Shown: positions 1 through 9,190 of the stretch, one piece after another
Layout: each line of letters begins with the position of its first letter
Numbering within the stretch: position 1 is the first letter of the stretch
Assembly: GCF_029094525.1 (NCBI RefSeq)
Contig: NZ_CP119107.1
Coordinates: forward strand, 1,364,001 to 1,428,000
Direction of reading: 5' to 3'
DNA: 64,000 bases
Origin: Pullulanibacillus sp. KACC 23026
GTDB lineage: Bacteria; Bacillota; Bacilli; Bacillales; Sporolactobacillaceae
Translations under genes and position numbers: made by a program
The notes under the pieces: model-generated
Seen by the model: only the letters and a program-made list of their open reading frames with translations
The model's database searches: none
What the model was told of the DNA's origin: nothing

Positions 1-603
1 GTGAGGCATTATTACCAGCTTGAAAATGGCAATCAACTGCCAATGCTCAGCTTAAGAGTGCCAAAAATGGACAAGAAACCGAATCGAGAAGAGGACGAAC
101 AGCTAACGGAATATGAGGCACAAGTTCGCCTTTTTGAAAGTCTCTCGCCATATGATTTGCTGCGGCATTTGGCAGGAGGCGCAGAGCCTGTCCAATCCGA
201 TTTGCGCATTGTGGAAGGTCTATTAATCGATCAGAAACTGCCTGCTGGTGTCATCAATGTTTTATTAGATTACACGATGTTAGTCAACGATAAGAAACTT
301 ATTAAGAGTTATATAGAAAAGATCGCCAGTCATTGGACGCGCAAGAAGATTCAGACCGTGCGGGACGCGATGGCTTTAGCAAAGTCTGAGCATAAGAAAT
401 ATCAAGATTGGAAGAAGCAATCGTCCACTCGCTCAACAAGAGGAACGTCTCGTTCAAGAACAACAAATGGGCACCAAGAAGTCATTCCGCAATGGATGAA
501 GGAAACGAAATCGAGTGAAGCCCCTGTGAAAACCAATTCATCCAAAAACACGCTTTCAGAAGAAGAGGAAAAATGGCTGGATGATTATCTAAAAAGCCTT
601 TAG
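1..603 (+). CDS. dnaB: DnaB, helicase loading/replication initiation protein (C-terminal part)
   Basis: The reading frame is open from the first base, so the true start lies upstream and only about 200 C-terminal residues are present; the full Bacillus protein is roughly 470 residues. DnaB works with DnaD and DnaI to load the replicative helicase DnaC at oriC and at restart sites. The visible part holds a DnaD-like DDBH2 domain (about residues 35-125) with the signature YxxxIxxxW seen as YIEKIASHW, then a low-complexity Ser/Thr/Arg linker and an acidic tail. dnaI follows 11 bp downstream, as in B. subtilis, which supports the assignment. Confidence 0.93.
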   Translation: MRHYYQLENGNQLPMLSLRVPKMDKKPNREEDEQLTEYEAQVRLFESLSPYDLLRHLAGGAEPVQSDLRIVEGLLIDQKLPAGVINVLLDYTMLVNDKKLIKSYIEKIASHWTRKKIQTVRDAMALAKSEHKKYQDWKKQSSTRSTRGTSRSRTTNGHQEVIPQWMKETKSSEAPVKTNSSKNTLSEEEEKWLDDYLKSL

Positions 604-614
604 GCGGTGATTAA

Positions 615-1556
615 GTGGAATCTATTAAGCAAACTCTTAACCAAATGCTCAGAAACCAAAAACCAGAACAAAATATGGAGTCGTTTCGCACTTATGTCTA
701 TCAAGACTCGGACGTACAAGCGTTTTTAAAGGCACATCCGGAATCAGCGGATGCGCTTTTGACACGCTATCTATCAAAAGCTTATGAAGTTGCAGAAGCG
801 AACCATAACTGTGCGGCATGTCCAGGGCTTGAGAAATGCCCTAATGTACTACCAGGCTATCAACCTAGTTTGGTTGACGATAAGGGCGGGATTACGGTGA
901 CCTACCATCCTTGTTCAATTAAGCTTCAGGTTGAGCAACAGAAACGACAGAAGACCTTGATTAAGAGTTATTATGTTCCTCAAAAAATCCTAAAGGCGAC
1001 GTTTCGAACGATCGACAGCACGGAACAGGAGCGCAAGGTAGCGTTAAGAGAAGCGGTTCGGTTTGTGGAACATTACTTGCAAGATCCGCAAAGTACGAAA
1101 GGTCTGTACTTTTATGGCGACTTTGGAGTCGGGAAAACGCATATTATGGGGGCTATTTTAAATACTTTGGCTGAAAGAGGTCAAGTGGAATCTTTAATGG
1201 TTTATACACCTGACTTTTTTAGAGAAATAAAAAATTCGATCCAAGACAGTTCGGTTGAGGACAAGCTTGAGTACATTCGAACGGTTCCTTTGCTTGTTTT
1301 AGATGATATTGGGGCAGAGACGATGGGCCCATGGATTCGCGATGATGTTCTTGGAAGCATTCTTCAAAGGCGTGTCATGGAAAATCTCCCAACTCTTTTT
1401 ACTTCGAATTATAATTTGGATGAATTAGAAGAACATCTTGCTTATTCAAATAAAAGCGGGATTGAGCTCGTTAAAGCCAAACGATTAATGGAGCGGATTC
1501 GTCATTATACAGTGGCCGTTTCGCTCAGAGGAAGAAACAGAAGATCAGATATATAG
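615..1556 (+). CDS. dnaI: DnaI, helicase-loading AAA+ ATPase
   Basis: This AAA+ loader delivers the replicative helicase DnaC to the origin together with DnaB and DnaD. The N-terminal domain carries a zinc-site set C66, C69, H98, C100 (with an extra C75), and the ATPase domain has Walker A GDFGVGKTH at about 168-176 and Walker B LLVLDDIGAE at about 226-235. At 313 residues it matches the family. The GTG start at 615 is preceded by AGGCGGTGA, which overlaps the dnaB stop, so the two genes are translationally close. A hairpin terminator follows 10 bp after the stop. Confidence 0.95.
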   Translation: MESIKQTLNQMLRNQKPEQNMESFRTYVYQDSDVQAFLKAHPESADALLTRYLSKAYEVAEANHNCAACPGLEKCPNVLPGYQPSLVDDKGGITVTYHPCSIKLQVEQQKRQKTLIKSYYVPQKILKATFRTIDSTEQERKVALREAVRFVEHYLQDPQSTKGLYFYGDFGVGKTHIMGAILNTLAERGQVESLMVYTPDFFREIKNSIQDSSVEDKLEYIRTVPLLVLDDIGAETMGPWIRDDVLGSILQRRVMENLPTLFTSNYNLDELEEHLAYSNKSGIELVKAKRLMERIRHYTVAVSLRGRNRRSDI

Positions 1557-1565
1557 AATGAATGA

Positions 1566-1605
1566 GAGTGTTCCAAACGCTGACGTTTTGGGGCACTCTT
1601 TTTTT
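1566..1605 (+). terminator. Intrinsic terminator after dnaI
   Basis: GAGTG-TTCCAAACG pairs with CGTTTTGG-GGCACTC around a short loop and is followed by seven T. It closes the dnaB-dnaI transcript. Confidence 0.85.
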
Positions 1606-1700
1606 GGGGGAGGGGGGCCTGTACGGCTTGTCCTTGCGTCTCTAACCTATGCTCCGAGGCGGGTTGTCTTGAGTTAGTAGTGTGACAAGCTGAGGCAATT

Positions 1701-1791
1701 TCTAACGGACATGGAGTCCATTAGAAGGTGAAATCGAGGGTGGAAAGGGCGAAAATGGGGCTGTAACGGACTGAGTGTCCGTTACAGCCCC
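1701..1791. repeat. Two intergenic hairpins sharing a TAACGGAC core
   Basis: In the dnaI-ytxC gap (1557-1920) there are two inverted repeats. The first, 1701-1725, has 10-bp arms with one G.T pair. The second, 1757-1791, has perfect 15-bp arms around TGAGT. Both contain TAACGGAC. There is no T-run after either, so they are not ordinary terminators; they look like small dispersed palindromic elements. I see nothing else in this gap except the ytxC promoter. Confidence 0.6.
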
Positions 1792-1864
1792 AACTTCAGG
1801 AAATGGCGTTCATTCGGGGAAGAAGCTGCATGGAGAAAATTCAAGTAATAGGCTAGTCATTTTT

Positions 1865-1893
1865 TTGGTTGGGTTCCCATATAGTGTTATAAA
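1865..1893 (+). promoter_or_regulatory. Candidate sigma-A promoter of ytxC
   Basis: TTGGTT and TATAAA are separated by exactly 17 bp, 27 bp upstream of the ytxC start. ytxC is sporulation-associated in Bacillus, so another sigma factor could also act here. Confidence 0.45.
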
Positions 1894-1920
1894 CGTTGTT
1901 GCTTAGGGAGGGGACTGTTT

Positions 1921-2760
1921 TTGATTGCTGTCAGTTTTGCGTCTCGCGAAGAGGCTGAGGCTTTATATAAAATGCTTGATGATCCTGAGAATCGGACGCT
2001 TTTTCATGTCAAGAAGGAGGACATGCAGGTTTTTATTGAAGGAAGTCAGCGTGGGTTAACCACTTATACAAGAGACAAGCTTTCTCAATTGTTAACTCGG
2101 TTTATTATTGATTATTATGAGGATCGGTGGTTCTTAGAAATTCTAAAGTCGCAGTTTTATTATACCGATCCGGATGAACAGGCAATGATTCTTGATATTA
2201 TTCATAGCATCTTAACTGGAGAGCGCGAGGACCTGCCGAATCTTAACCGCCTTCCTAAAAGAGAAGACCTCATTCGAACCTCTATCCAAGATCTGCTTAA
2301 AAGTCCAACAACCTTTAGTTTTGAATCAATCGAAACCTTTAGATTGCACCGCTATCATAGCTGGTTATTGCGGATGACGGAGCTTGCGCTTGATGAGTAT
2401 AAGCTTCAGCAGGAATACGCTTCTTTTGTAGAAAAATTGAGGTTAATCATTCGGAATTATAGTCCGCTGCAGCAAACCATTTATGTTATTGATGAAAAAC
2501 CGTTCAAACTATATAATGATCGGTTTGAATTAATTGAGAGTGTGCCATCCATAAGATCTTTTTATCCCCTTTTAAAACAATGGGGAATCGAGACAAAGCC
2601 GTCTGTTATTCTTAGTCTCATCGGTCTTTCGCCAAAGAAGGTATATGTTTATACCGATCGACCAGATGCGGATGAAATGCTAACGATACAGAAAGTGTTT
2701 GAGGAACGCGTGACCTTTCATCCTTTTAAAGAAGCGAAAACTCAGAAATGGAAGGCTTAA
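1921..2760 (+). CDS. ytxC: YtxC-like sporulation protein
   Basis: The 279-residue protein lies between dnaI and thrS, exactly where ytxC sits in B. subtilis, and has the composition of the YtxC family: a soluble alpha/beta protein with no signal peptide or membrane segment. Its biochemical role is not known; the family is restricted to spore formers. The TTG start at 1921 is chosen because GGGAGGGG lies 6-8 bp upstream. Assignment rests on gene order, length and family resemblance rather than on any catalytic motif. Confidence 0.82.
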   Translation: MIAVSFASREEAEALYKMLDDPENRTLFHVKKEDMQVFIEGSQRGLTTYTRDKLSQLLTRFIIDYYEDRWFLEILKSQFYYTDPDEQAMILDIIHSILTGEREDLPNLNRLPKREDLIRTSIQDLLKSPTTFSFESIETFRLHRYHSWLLRMTELALDEYKLQQEYASFVEKLRLIIRNYSPLQQTIYVIDEKPFKLYNDRFELIESVPSIRSFYPLLKQWGIETKPSVILSLIGLSPKKVYVYTDRPDADEMLTIQKVFEERVTFHPFKEAKTQKWKA

Positions 2761-2769
2761 CTAGAGCAC

Positions 2770-2798
2770 TTGATTTCTTTTATTTTTCTCGCTATAAT
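2770..2798 (+). promoter_or_regulatory. thrS leader promoter
   Basis: TTGATT and a perfect TATAAT are separated by 17 bp, just upstream of the T-box leader. Confidence 0.75.
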
Positions 2799-2804
2799 TA
2801 CCTA

Positions 2805-3085
2805 CATAATATAACTTAGATCGGCATTGAAGAGGCCAAGAGTTTTCGTTTTTTTGTTTTTTAGAGAGGGAAGGGTTGGTGGAACTTCCTAACAAAGCGA
2901 AAATTTACCCCCTCCGAGCTTTGTTGGTGAAAATGAGGTCTTAGGACTTAATGTGTAATCAACAACGGGCATTCCCGTTATCTGGAACCGAGATCTAGCT
3001 TCCTTTTATTCAGTTGGAAGTTAGAAACAAGGGTGGAACCACGACATTAAACTCGTCCCTTTTTTGGGGCGGGTTTTTTTGCGTT
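2805..3085 (+). promoter_or_regulatory. T-box riboswitch (tRNA-Thr) of thrS
   Basis: The leader contains the conserved T-box core GGGTGGAACCACG (3031-3043) followed by a terminator in which AACTCGTCCC pairs with GGGGCGGGTT before a T-run (3050-3080). The core can pair with the terminator's 5' arm to form the antiterminator. An ACC at 2907-2909, followed by CCCTCC in a stem-loop flanked by ACAAAGC/GCTTTGT, is the best candidate threonine specifier codon. Uncharged tRNA-Thr would be expected to promote read-through into thrS. Confidence 0.9.
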
Positions 3086-3159
3086 TAAAAAAAGGTGCGG
3101 AAAGCAAATATCGGGGGCAGCTCTTCAAGCCGTGAGACTAATAGGATGGAGTGACAATC

Positions 3160-5097
3160 ATGAGTAATCAGATTCAGATTACCTTTCCGGATGGGGCCGT
3201 TAAGTCCTATGAGGCAGGTTCATCAGCAGCAGATATTGCGGGGGCTATTAGTAAAGGCCTGTTAAAACAATCCATTGCAGCTAAATTCAATGGTGAATTA
3301 ATCGATTTGACGAGACCGCTAACTCGTGATGGTTCTTTAGAAATTTTAAAAGAAGATGCCCCTGAAGCTCTTGAAATGCTGAGACATACCACGACACATG
3401 TTATGGCTCAAGCCATCAAGCGCCTCTATGGAAAAGTTAATTTAGGTGTCGGACCGGTTATTGAAGAAGGGTTTTATTATGATGTTGATGTCGTCTCCCA
3501 AGCTATCTCAGTCGAAGATCTTCCAAACATTGAAAAAGAAATGCAAAAGATTGTAAACGAAAACCTGCCTGTTGTTCGCGAGGAAGTGTCGCGTGAAGAA
3601 GCTTTAAAATTATTTGAAGAAATCGGCGATCCGCTTAAAATCGAATTAATTGAAGCGATTCCTGCCGGAGAAACGTTAACCCTTTACCGTCAAGGCGAAT
3701 TTGTTGACCTTTGCAGAGGGCCTCATCTTCCATCAACAGGTAAGATCAAAGCTTTCAAATTGTTGAGCTTAGCAGGAGCTTATTGGCGGGGGAACAGCGA
3801 TAACCAAATGCTTCAGCGCATATATGGAACGGCCTTCTTTAATAAAAAAGAACTTGAAGCGCATCTGAAGGAGCTAGCAGAACGCAAGGAACGCGATCAT
3901 CGGAAGCTCGGAAAAGAACTTGAGTTATTTACGATTTCTCAAGAAATTGGTCAAGGCTTCCCTGTTTGGCTGCCAAAAGGGGCGACTGTCAGACGTCTTA
4001 TTGAGCGCTACATTGTCGATAAAGAGTTGTCTTATGGCTATGAGCATGTCTACACAGCCAACTTAGCTAATGTGGAGCTTTACAAAACGAGCGGCCACTG
4101 GGAGCATTACCATGAAGATATGTATCCCGTTATGAAAATTGACAATGAAGAGCTGGTTCTTCGTCCAATGAACTGCCCGCACCACATGATGGTGTATAAG
4201 CATAAGCTTCACAGCTACCGTGATCTGCCTGTTCGGATTGCTGAACTTGGGACGATGTATCGCTATGAGATGTCAGGAGCCTTAGCCGGTCTTCAACGTG
4301 TACGCGCCATGACCTTAAATGACTCCCATATCTTCTGTCGCCCTGAACAAATTCAGGAAGAGTTCTCAAATGTCGTTCGCCTGATTCAAGAGGTATACCG
4401 TGACTTTGGAATTGATGATTATTACTTCCGCTTGTCTTACCGTGACAAAGAAAATAAAGAAAAATATGTAGACAAAGATGAAATGTGGGAGAAAGCACAA
4501 GGAATGCTGAGACAAGCCATGGATGATATGGGTCTCGACTATGTAGAAGCAGAAGGAGAAGCAGCCTTCTATGGTCCTAAACTGGATGTTCAGGTCCGTA
4601 CAGCTCTAGGAAAGGATGAGACGCTGTCAACTGTTCAGCTGGACTTCCACCTTCCAGAACGCTTTGAGCTTTCCTACATTGGAGAGGACGGCCAGGAGCA
4701 TCGCCCGGTTGTTATTCACCGCGGTGTGGTTTCGACCATGGAGCGTTTTGTTGCCTTCTTAATCGAGCAGTATAAAGGGGCATTCCCAACATGGCTTGCG
4801 CCTGTTCAAGTCAAAGTTATTCCGGTTAATGCAGTTCATCAGGACTATGCTGAAAAAGTGGCACAGAAGCTTCGTGATCAATTAGTTCGCGTTGAAGTGG
4901 ACAATCGAAACGAAAAGATGGGCTATAAAATTCGCGAGGCCCAAACGCAAAAAATTCCTTTTATGCTAGTTGTTGGGGATAAAGAAGTTGAAGAGCAAAG
5001 TGTCAATGTGCGCAAATACGGAGAAAATCAATCCACAAGCGTGGGTCTTGATGCTTTTACGGACGACCTCGTTCAACAAATTCATAACCATAAATAA
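3160..5097 (+). CDS. thrS: Threonyl-tRNA synthetase
   Basis: Class II synthetase that charges tRNA-Thr. The 645-residue product shows, in order, an N-terminal TGS domain (about 1-63), the editing domain with an [10 protein letters not shown] motif, a DLCRGPH segment, the catalytic core with zinc-binding [10 protein letters not shown], and a C-terminal anticodon-binding domain. The ATG at 3160 is preferred over the GTG at 3151 because GGATGGAG lies 8 bp upstream of it and the resulting N-terminus matches the Bacillus protein. The gene is controlled by the T-box leader immediately upstream. Confidence 0.97.
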   Translation: MSNQIQITFPDGAVKSYEAGSSAADIAGAISKGLLKQSIAAKFNGELIDLTRPLTRDGSLEILKEDAPEALEMLRHTTTHVMAQAIKRLYGKVNLGVGPVIEEGFYYDVDVVSQAISVEDLPNIEKEMQKIVNENLPVVREEVSREEALKLFEEIGDPLKIELIEAIPAGETLTLYRQGEFVDLCRGPHLPSTGKIKAFKLLSLAGAYWRGNSDNQMLQRIYGTAFFNKKELEAHLKELAERKERDHRKLGKELELFTISQEIGQGFPVWLPKGATVRRLIERYIVDKELSYGYEHVYTANLANVELYKTSGHWEHYHEDMYPVMKIDNEELVLRPMNCPHHMMVYKHKLHSYRDLPVRIAELGTMYRYEMSGALAGLQRVRAMTLNDSHIFCRPEQIQEEFSNVVRLIQEVYRDFGIDDYYFRLSYRDKENKEKYVDKDEMWEKAQGMLRQAMDDMGLDYVEAEGEAAFYGPKLDVQVRTALGKDETLSTVQLDFHLPERFELSYIGEDGQEHRPVVIHRGVVSTMERFVAFLIEQYKGAFPTWLAPVQVKVIPVNAVHQDYAEKVAQKLRDQLVRVEVDNRNEKMGYKIREAQTQKIPFMLVVGDKEVEEQSVNVRKYGENQSTSVGLDAFTDDLVQQIHNHK

Positions 5098-5233
5098 AAA
5101 TTCAGTTGACCCTTGGCGGCATTCACACATTAAAAGGATTAAGTCTATTCTATATGAAAAGCCATTTACCCTTGATTTTTTTTTATGGCTGCGTTATGAT
5201 GATTTGGTCAGTTTGTTTTTAATAAAAATGGAC

Positions 5234-5262
5234 TTGCAAGGTTTAACAGTTTCTGTTATACT
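5234..5262 (+). promoter_or_regulatory. Promoter of infC-rpmI-rplT
   Basis: TTGCAA and TATACT with a 17-bp spacer, located before the leader hairpins. Confidence 0.7.
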
Positions 5263-5284
5263 AAGTAAGCTAATGTGTATATGA

Positions 5285-5418
5285 AGCAAAGAAGAAGCGC
5301 CCGGCTTCTCACCTGATCGACGCTTAAGCTGTTGCCAGGTATGAGTGAGTATGATAACCTTTGGATCATAATAACGATCTGTTTAGGTGTGGGGGCGTTT
5401 AGCTACCCACACCTTTTT
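5285..5418 (+). promoter_or_regulatory. L20-type leader and attenuator of the infC operon
   Basis: The untranslated leader contains pairing segments AAGCG/CGCTT and ACCTG/CAGGT that can overlap as a pseudoknot-like fold, then a strong terminator in which GGTGTGGG pairs with the first eight bases of CCCACACC followed by TTTTT (5386-5418). In B. subtilis, ribosomal protein L20 binds the infC leader and promotes premature termination. The same position and architecture here make L20 autoregulation the likely function; the assignment is from layout and recall of the conserved leader, not from a covariance search. Confidence 0.7.
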
Positions 5419-5558
5419 ATTTGGGCAAAGGCGTTCAGAACAACCGGTCGCCCGTTCTTCTCCTTAAGATGAATACAGCCTAGATCCTCACCAATATCTC
5501 AAGGAAAGAACGGCATTCTAAAATCTTTTACTTGGATCACTTATGGAGGTGGCTGAAT

Positions 5559-6074
5559 ATTAGCAAGGATATGTTCGTAAATGAAGCGATTCGAGCTAAG
5601 CAAGTACGCTTAGTCGGTCAAAACGGAGATCAAATCGGAATTGTTTCAAAGCAAGAAGCGTTAGAAATGGCGCAAAATGCCAATCTTGACCTTGTCATGG
5701 TTGCAGCTAATGCAAAACCGCCGGTATGCCGAATCATGGATTATGGAAAATACCGCTATGAGCAACAAAAGAAAGACAAAGAAGCACGCAAAAATCAAAA
5801 GATCATCAATTTGAAGGAGATCCGATTAAGTCCGACAATTGAAGAACATGATTTTAATACGAAGCTTCGAAATGCAATTAAATTCTTAAGCAAAGGCGAT
5901 AAAGTGAAAGCCTCTATCCGTTTTCGCGGTCGTGCGATCACACACTCTGAAATCGGTAGAACGGTTCTTGAGCGCCTTGCCAAAGAATGCGCAGAAGTGG
6001 GAACAATCGAATCCCATCCTAAGATGGAAGGCCGTAGTATGTTCCTAGTGCTTGCACCAAAGGTCGAAAAATAA
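5559..6074 (+). CDS. infC: Translation initiation factor IF-3
   Basis: IF-3 binds the 30S subunit and checks start-codon selection. The 171-residue product starts at ATT (5559), giving [13 protein letters not shown], which matches the Bacillus N-terminus, and GGAGGTGG (5545-5552) is placed correctly for that codon. A longer reading from TTG 5532 would include the Shine-Dalgarno sequence itself and is unlikely. Conserved stretches include [20 protein letters not shown] and [14 protein letters not shown]. An ATT start is the classical device by which IF-3 limits its own synthesis. rpmI and rplT follow in the same operon. Confidence 0.95.
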   Translation: MSKDMFVNEAIRAKQVRLVGQNGDQIGIVSKQEALEMAQNANLDLVMVAANAKPPVCRIMDYGKYRYEQQKKDKEARKNQKIINLKEIRLSPTIEEHDFNTKLRNAIKFLSKGDKVKASIRFRGRAITHSEIGRTVLERLAKECAEVGTIESHPKMEGRSMFLVLAPKVEK

Positions 6075-6095
6075 ACACTGTAGGAGGAACTGACC

Positions 6096-6290
6096 ATGCC
6101 AAAAATGAAAACTCACAAAGGGGCTTCCAAACGTTTTAAGAAGACTGGATCCGGTAAATTAAAACGCAGCCACGCTTACACAAGCCATATGTTTGGTCAC
6201 AAATCAGAGAAACAAAAACGTCATTTGGCTAAACCAGGATTGGTTTCTAAAGCTGACGAAAAACGCATCAAACAATTAATCAACAGCTAA
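6096..6290 (+). CDS. rpmI: 50S ribosomal protein L35
   Basis: A 64-residue, highly basic protein beginning [15 protein letters not shown], a hallmark of L35, and ending in the usual KRIKQLINS-type tail. A strong TAGGAGGAA precedes the ATG. It lies 21 bp after infC and 95 bp before rplT, the standard IF3-L35-L20 order. Confidence 0.98.
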   Translation: MPKMKTHKGASKRFKKTGSGKLKRSHAYTSHMFGHKSEKQKRHLAKPGLVSKADEKRIKQLINS

Positions 6291-6385
6291 TTGAGTTGAC
6301 TCGCTCGGGCGTATGGTTTTATGGATTTTTCACTCTGAGCGGACACAAAATATGAAATGATGAATTTGACTGGGAGGTCTTTAGA

Positions 6386-6745
6386 ATGCCAAGAGTTAAA
6401 GGCGGTTATGTGACACGTCGTCGTCGCAAGAAAGTATTAAAGTTAGCCAAAGGTTACTATGGCGCTAAACATAAATTATTTAAAGTTGCTCAACAACAAG
6501 TATTCAAATCCTTACAATATGCTTACCGTGACCGTCGTGTGCGTAAGCGTGATTTCCGTAAGCTTTGGATTGCACGTATCAATGCTGCTGCACGCATTAA
6601 TGGTCTTTCTTACAGCCGTTTAATGTTTGGCTTAAAGCAATCTGGTATTGATGTTAACCGTAAAATGCTTGCGGATCTAGCTATTCATGATGAAAAAGCA
6701 TTTACTGAGCTTGTTAATAAAGCAAAATCTGCTATTAACGCTTAA
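6386..6745 (+). CDS. rplT: 50S ribosomal protein L20
   Basis: A 119-residue basic protein beginning [19 protein letters not shown], needed early in 50S assembly and, in Bacillus, the repressor of its own operon through the infC leader. Length and sequence are typical. GGGAGGTCT precedes the ATG, and an intrinsic terminator follows 14 bp after the stop, ending the operon. Confidence 0.98.
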   Translation: MPRVKGGYVTRRRRKKVLKLAKGYYGAKHKLFKVAQQQVFKSLQYAYRDRRVRKRDFRKLWIARINAAARINGLSYSRLMFGLKQSGIDVNRKMLADLAIHDEKAFTELVNKAKSAINA

Positions 6746-6759
6746 ATCATGCACTCTTA

Positions 6760-6793
6760 AAAGCCGGCTCCATTTATGGAGTCGGCTTTTTGT
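6760..6793 (+). terminator. Terminator of infC-rpmI-rplT
   Basis: AAAGCCGGCTCC pairs with GGAGTCGGCTTT around ATTTAT, with a T-run on the 3' side. Confidence 0.88.
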
Positions 6794-6805
6794 TTTATTA
6801 GCGCA

Positions 6806-6980
6806 GGGGACAGACCTCGACTAAAAGAAAAAACTTCTTGAGGAGGTCTGTCCCCACCCATTTGAAAGGATGACTGCCTGAAGAGGTCTGTCCCCACCCA
6901 TTTGAAAGGATGACTGCTTGAGGAGGTCTGTCCCCACCCGTGCTGAAAGAACGACTTTTTAAAGAGGTCTATCCCCCTCT
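6806..6980. repeat. 40-bp tandem repeat with an inverted first unit
   Basis: GAGGTCTGTCCCC-type units start at 6841, 6881, 6921 and 6961, a strict 40-bp period with slight divergence. Immediately before them, GGGGACAGACCTC (6806-6818) is the exact reverse complement of GAGGTCTGTCCCC (6843-6855), making a 13-bp perfect inverted repeat. A single related copy occurs at about 35728-35775 after lysC, so this is a dispersed non-coding family. Confidence 0.8.
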
Positions 6981-7038
6981 TTTTTTTAATATCGTCATGG
7001 TAAACTAGAGGTATCTCGTACGAAGAAAGGAAGCAAGC

Positions 7039-7320
7039 ATGCTCTTTATGTTGATTGGTTTATATTATGTGATCATGCAACTTGCAGGCTATACCATAAT
7101 GGGTGTTGATAAGGGGAGAGCCAAAAGAGGCGAGTGGCGGGTCCCTGAAAAGCGATTATGGCAACTAGCCTTCTTTGGTGCTGGATTAGGTTTGTGGCTT
7201 GGAATGGAGAAGTTTCGTCATAAATCCAAGCACTTGAACTTTCGCCTTGGCTTTCCCCTTTTTACATGTCTACATGCCGCTTTTATTTTGTTCATTTATT
7301 ATGAGATTACATTTAAGTGA
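7039..7320 (+). CDS. ysdA: DUF1294 membrane protein (YsdA-like)
   Basis: The 93-residue protein has N- and C-terminal hydrophobic segments (about 1-20 and 72-92) plus a hydrophobic stretch after KRLWQLAFFGAGLGLW. The central MGVDKGRAKRGEWRVPE is the recognisable DUF1294 signature. Function is unknown. It follows rplT as ysdA does in B. subtilis. A purine-rich AAAGGAAGC precedes the ATG, and the next gene starts 18 bp downstream, so the two are probably co-transcribed. Confidence 0.85.
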   Translation: MLFMLIGLYYVIMQLAGYTIMGVDKGRAKRGEWRVPEKRLWQLAFFGAGLGLWLGMEKFRHKSKHLNFRLGFPLFTCLHAAFILFIYYEITFK

Positions 7321-7338
7321 TAAGGAGCGAAGATTAAG

Positions 7339-7833
7339 ATGTTACAATTACAGCCTTTATTTGATACACAACGAATGTTAGATCAACGAATTGTTGAAAA
7401 ACACCAGCTTGAAGGAAAAGTGTTCGCGGAGGATAAATTATTAGCGCTTCTAGTTGAATTAGGTGAACTTGCCAATGAAACACGCTGCTTTAAATTCTGG
7501 AGCTTTAAAGGACCCTCTGAATCCTCTATCATTTTAGAAGAATATGTCGATGGCCTTCATTTTATTTTATCAATAGGCTTGGATCATGGCTATGAAGGGG
7601 TTCAGCTTTCACCACAGGAGCAGGCAGAAGAAAAGGCGCTAACTGTTCATTTTCTTTCGGTCTTTTCAAACATTGAGGCGTTTAATCAAGCCCGGACCGA
7701 GTTAAACTATGTAAAGCTTTTTGAAGCCTTCCTTCTTTTAGGCAACCAGCTTGGCTTTTCTAATGAGGGCATTGTAGAGGCTTATCATCGCAAAAATGCG
7801 ATTAATCATGAAAGGCAGGATCAAAATTATTAA
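7339..7833 (+). CDS. All-alpha dUTPase-like nucleotide pyrophosphohydrolase
   Basis: The 164-residue protein resembles the dimeric dUTPase_2/MazG-type family. It has the metal-binding helix ELGELANETRCFKFW, with acidic residues in the E-x2-E spacing, and a second acidic helix EEYVDGLHF, the usual two-part Mg2+ site. Such enzymes hydrolyse dUTP or related NTPs to the monophosphate and PPi, keeping uracil out of DNA. It is a house-cleaning gene with no obvious partner here. The exact substrate cannot be settled from sequence. Confidence 0.8.
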   Translation: MLQLQPLFDTQRMLDQRIVEKHQLEGKVFAEDKLLALLVELGELANETRCFKFWSFKGPSESSIILEEYVDGLHFILSIGLDHGYEGVQLSPQEQAEEKALTVHFLSVFSNIEAFNQARTELNYVKLFEAFLLLGNQLGFSNEGIVEAYHRKNAINHERQDQNY

Positions 7834-7881
7834 TCAGCCTTATTGTGAAGGGGTATTTTTTTATTTCGAAGTCCGAATTAA

Positions 7882-7910
7882 TTGAGGCTTATCTAAACAT
7901 TTTGTATAAT
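7882..7910 (+). promoter_or_regulatory. Promoter of ysdC
   Basis: TTGAGG and TATAAT with a 17-bp spacer, 46 bp upstream of the chosen ysdC start. Confidence 0.7.
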
Positions 7911-7956
7911 TTAGGTGGTATTTAAAAAATCCGAAACTTGGAAGGATGAAAGCACC

Positions 7957-9042
7957 ATGGTTGAACTCGATCAATCACTTCAAATGCTTAAAGATTTAAC
8001 AGATGCAAAAGGAATTCCGGGGAACGAAGCTGAACCTCGTCAAGTCATGAAAACATACATAGAACCGTTTGCTGACCAAATTCAGTATGATGGCCTTGGA
8101 AGCTTGATCGCCGAAAAAGTGGGTGAAGCAGATGGTCCGAAAATCATGGTCGCTGGCCACTTAGATGAAGTTGGTTTTATGGTCACCCAGATTGACGAAA
8201 AGGGCTTTTTGCGCTTTCAAACAGTTGGTGGCTGGTGGAGCCAAGTGATGCTCGCACAGCGTGTAACCGTTGTGACGAATAGCGGAGAGGTTCCAGGAGT
8301 GATCGGCTCGAAGCCGCCGCACATTTTAGATGCGGATGCTCGGAAAAAACCTTTTGAAATTAAGGATATGTTTATTGACATAGGGGCTGAGAGTAAGGAA
8401 GAAGCCCAGTCCTTTGGCGTCCGTCCTGGTGACATGGTCGTGCCTGTCTGTGACTTTACCGTGATGAAAAATCCAAAATACTTATTGGCAAAAGCATTGG
8501 ACAACCGGATTGGTTGTGCGATTGCGATAGATGTTCTTAAGCAGCTTAAAAATGAAGCGCATCCGAACCGTGTCTATGGCGTAGGTACTGTACAAGAGGA
8601 AGTTGGGCTTAGAGGAGCGACAACAGCCGCCCATGTCATTCAGCCTGATATCGCCTTAACTGTTGATACAGGTATCCCAGGTGATACACCAGGAATTACA
8701 GAGAAAGAAGCCCTATCCGAGTTAGGTAAAGGGCCGCAAATCATTATTTATGATGCATCTATGGTGGCTCATAAAGGCGTTCGTGATTTTGTCACAGGTG
8801 TTGCGGATAAACTAGGCATTCCTTATCAGTTTGATGCCGTTCCTGGCGGCGGAACCGATTCAGGTAAGATTCATTTGACTGGTAAAGGGGTTCCATCGCT
8901 TTCGATAACGATTGCAACACGTTACTTGCATACGGCGGCTTCCATCATCCACCGTGACGATTACGAGAATGCAGTCAAATTGATCGTTGCCTGCATCAAA
9001 GAACTGGACAAAGAAAAAGTTCAAGCGATCACGCTCGATTAA
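7957..9042 (+). CDS. ysdC: M42-family aminopeptidase/glutamyl aminopeptidase-like (YsdC)
   Basis: This cytoplasmic dinuclear-metal peptidase trims peptide N-termini. The family ligands are visible in order: His in AGHLDEVGF, bridging Asp in KALDNRIG, the Glu pair in [10 protein letters not shown], Asp in [10 protein letters not shown] and His in RYLHTAASI. The ATG at 7957 gives 361 residues, the family length, and has GGAAGG upstream; the in-frame GTG at 7915 would put the start only 5 bp after the -10 box. It is annotated in some genomes as an endoglucanase homologue, but the peptidase ligands are intact. Confidence 0.93.
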   Translation: MVELDQSLQMLKDLTDAKGIPGNEAEPRQVMKTYIEPFADQIQYDGLGSLIAEKVGEADGPKIMVAGHLDEVGFMVTQIDEKGFLRFQTVGGWWSQVMLAQRVTVVTNSGEVPGVIGSKPPHILDADARKKPFEIKDMFIDIGAESKEEAQSFGVRPGDMVVPVCDFTVMKNPKYLLAKALDNRIGCAIAIDVLKQLKNEAHPNRVYGVGTVQEEVGLRGATTAAHVIQPDIALTVDTGIPGDTPGITEKEALSELGKGPQIIIYDASMVAHKGVRDFVTGVADKLGIPYQFDAVPGGGTDSGKIHLTGKGVPSLSITIATRYLHTAASIIHRDDYENAVKLIVACIKELDKEKVQAITLD

Positions 9043-9044
9043 TA

Positions 9045-9081
9045 AAAACAAGGCGCTCACCAGCTGTGAGTGCCTTGTTTT
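9045..9081 (+). terminator. Terminator of ysdC
   Basis: AAAACAAGGCGCTCAC pairs with GTGAGTGCCTTGTTTT around CAGCT, with A-rich and T-rich flanks, so it could work in both directions. Confidence 0.85.
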
Positions 9082-9119
9082 CGAATCCGGGGCAGGCTGA
9101 AATATCTGGAACTTCAAAA

Positions 9120-9149
9120 GAAAAAGGAATCTGAAGAGATTCCTTTTTC
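9120..9149 (-). terminator. Terminator of sspI (possibly bidirectional)
   Basis: GAAAAAGGAATCT and AGATTCCTTTTTC form a perfect 13-bp stem around GAAG, 41 bp past the sspI stop. Confidence 0.8.
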
Positions 9150-9190
9150 GATGTTCATTAAAAAGTAAAAAAAGGTTATTTGGACAAGGA

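Noticed and set aside
4130-4498. 122-codon minus-strand frame within thrS
   Set aside because: Fully antisense to a conserved synthetase domain, with no ribosome site.
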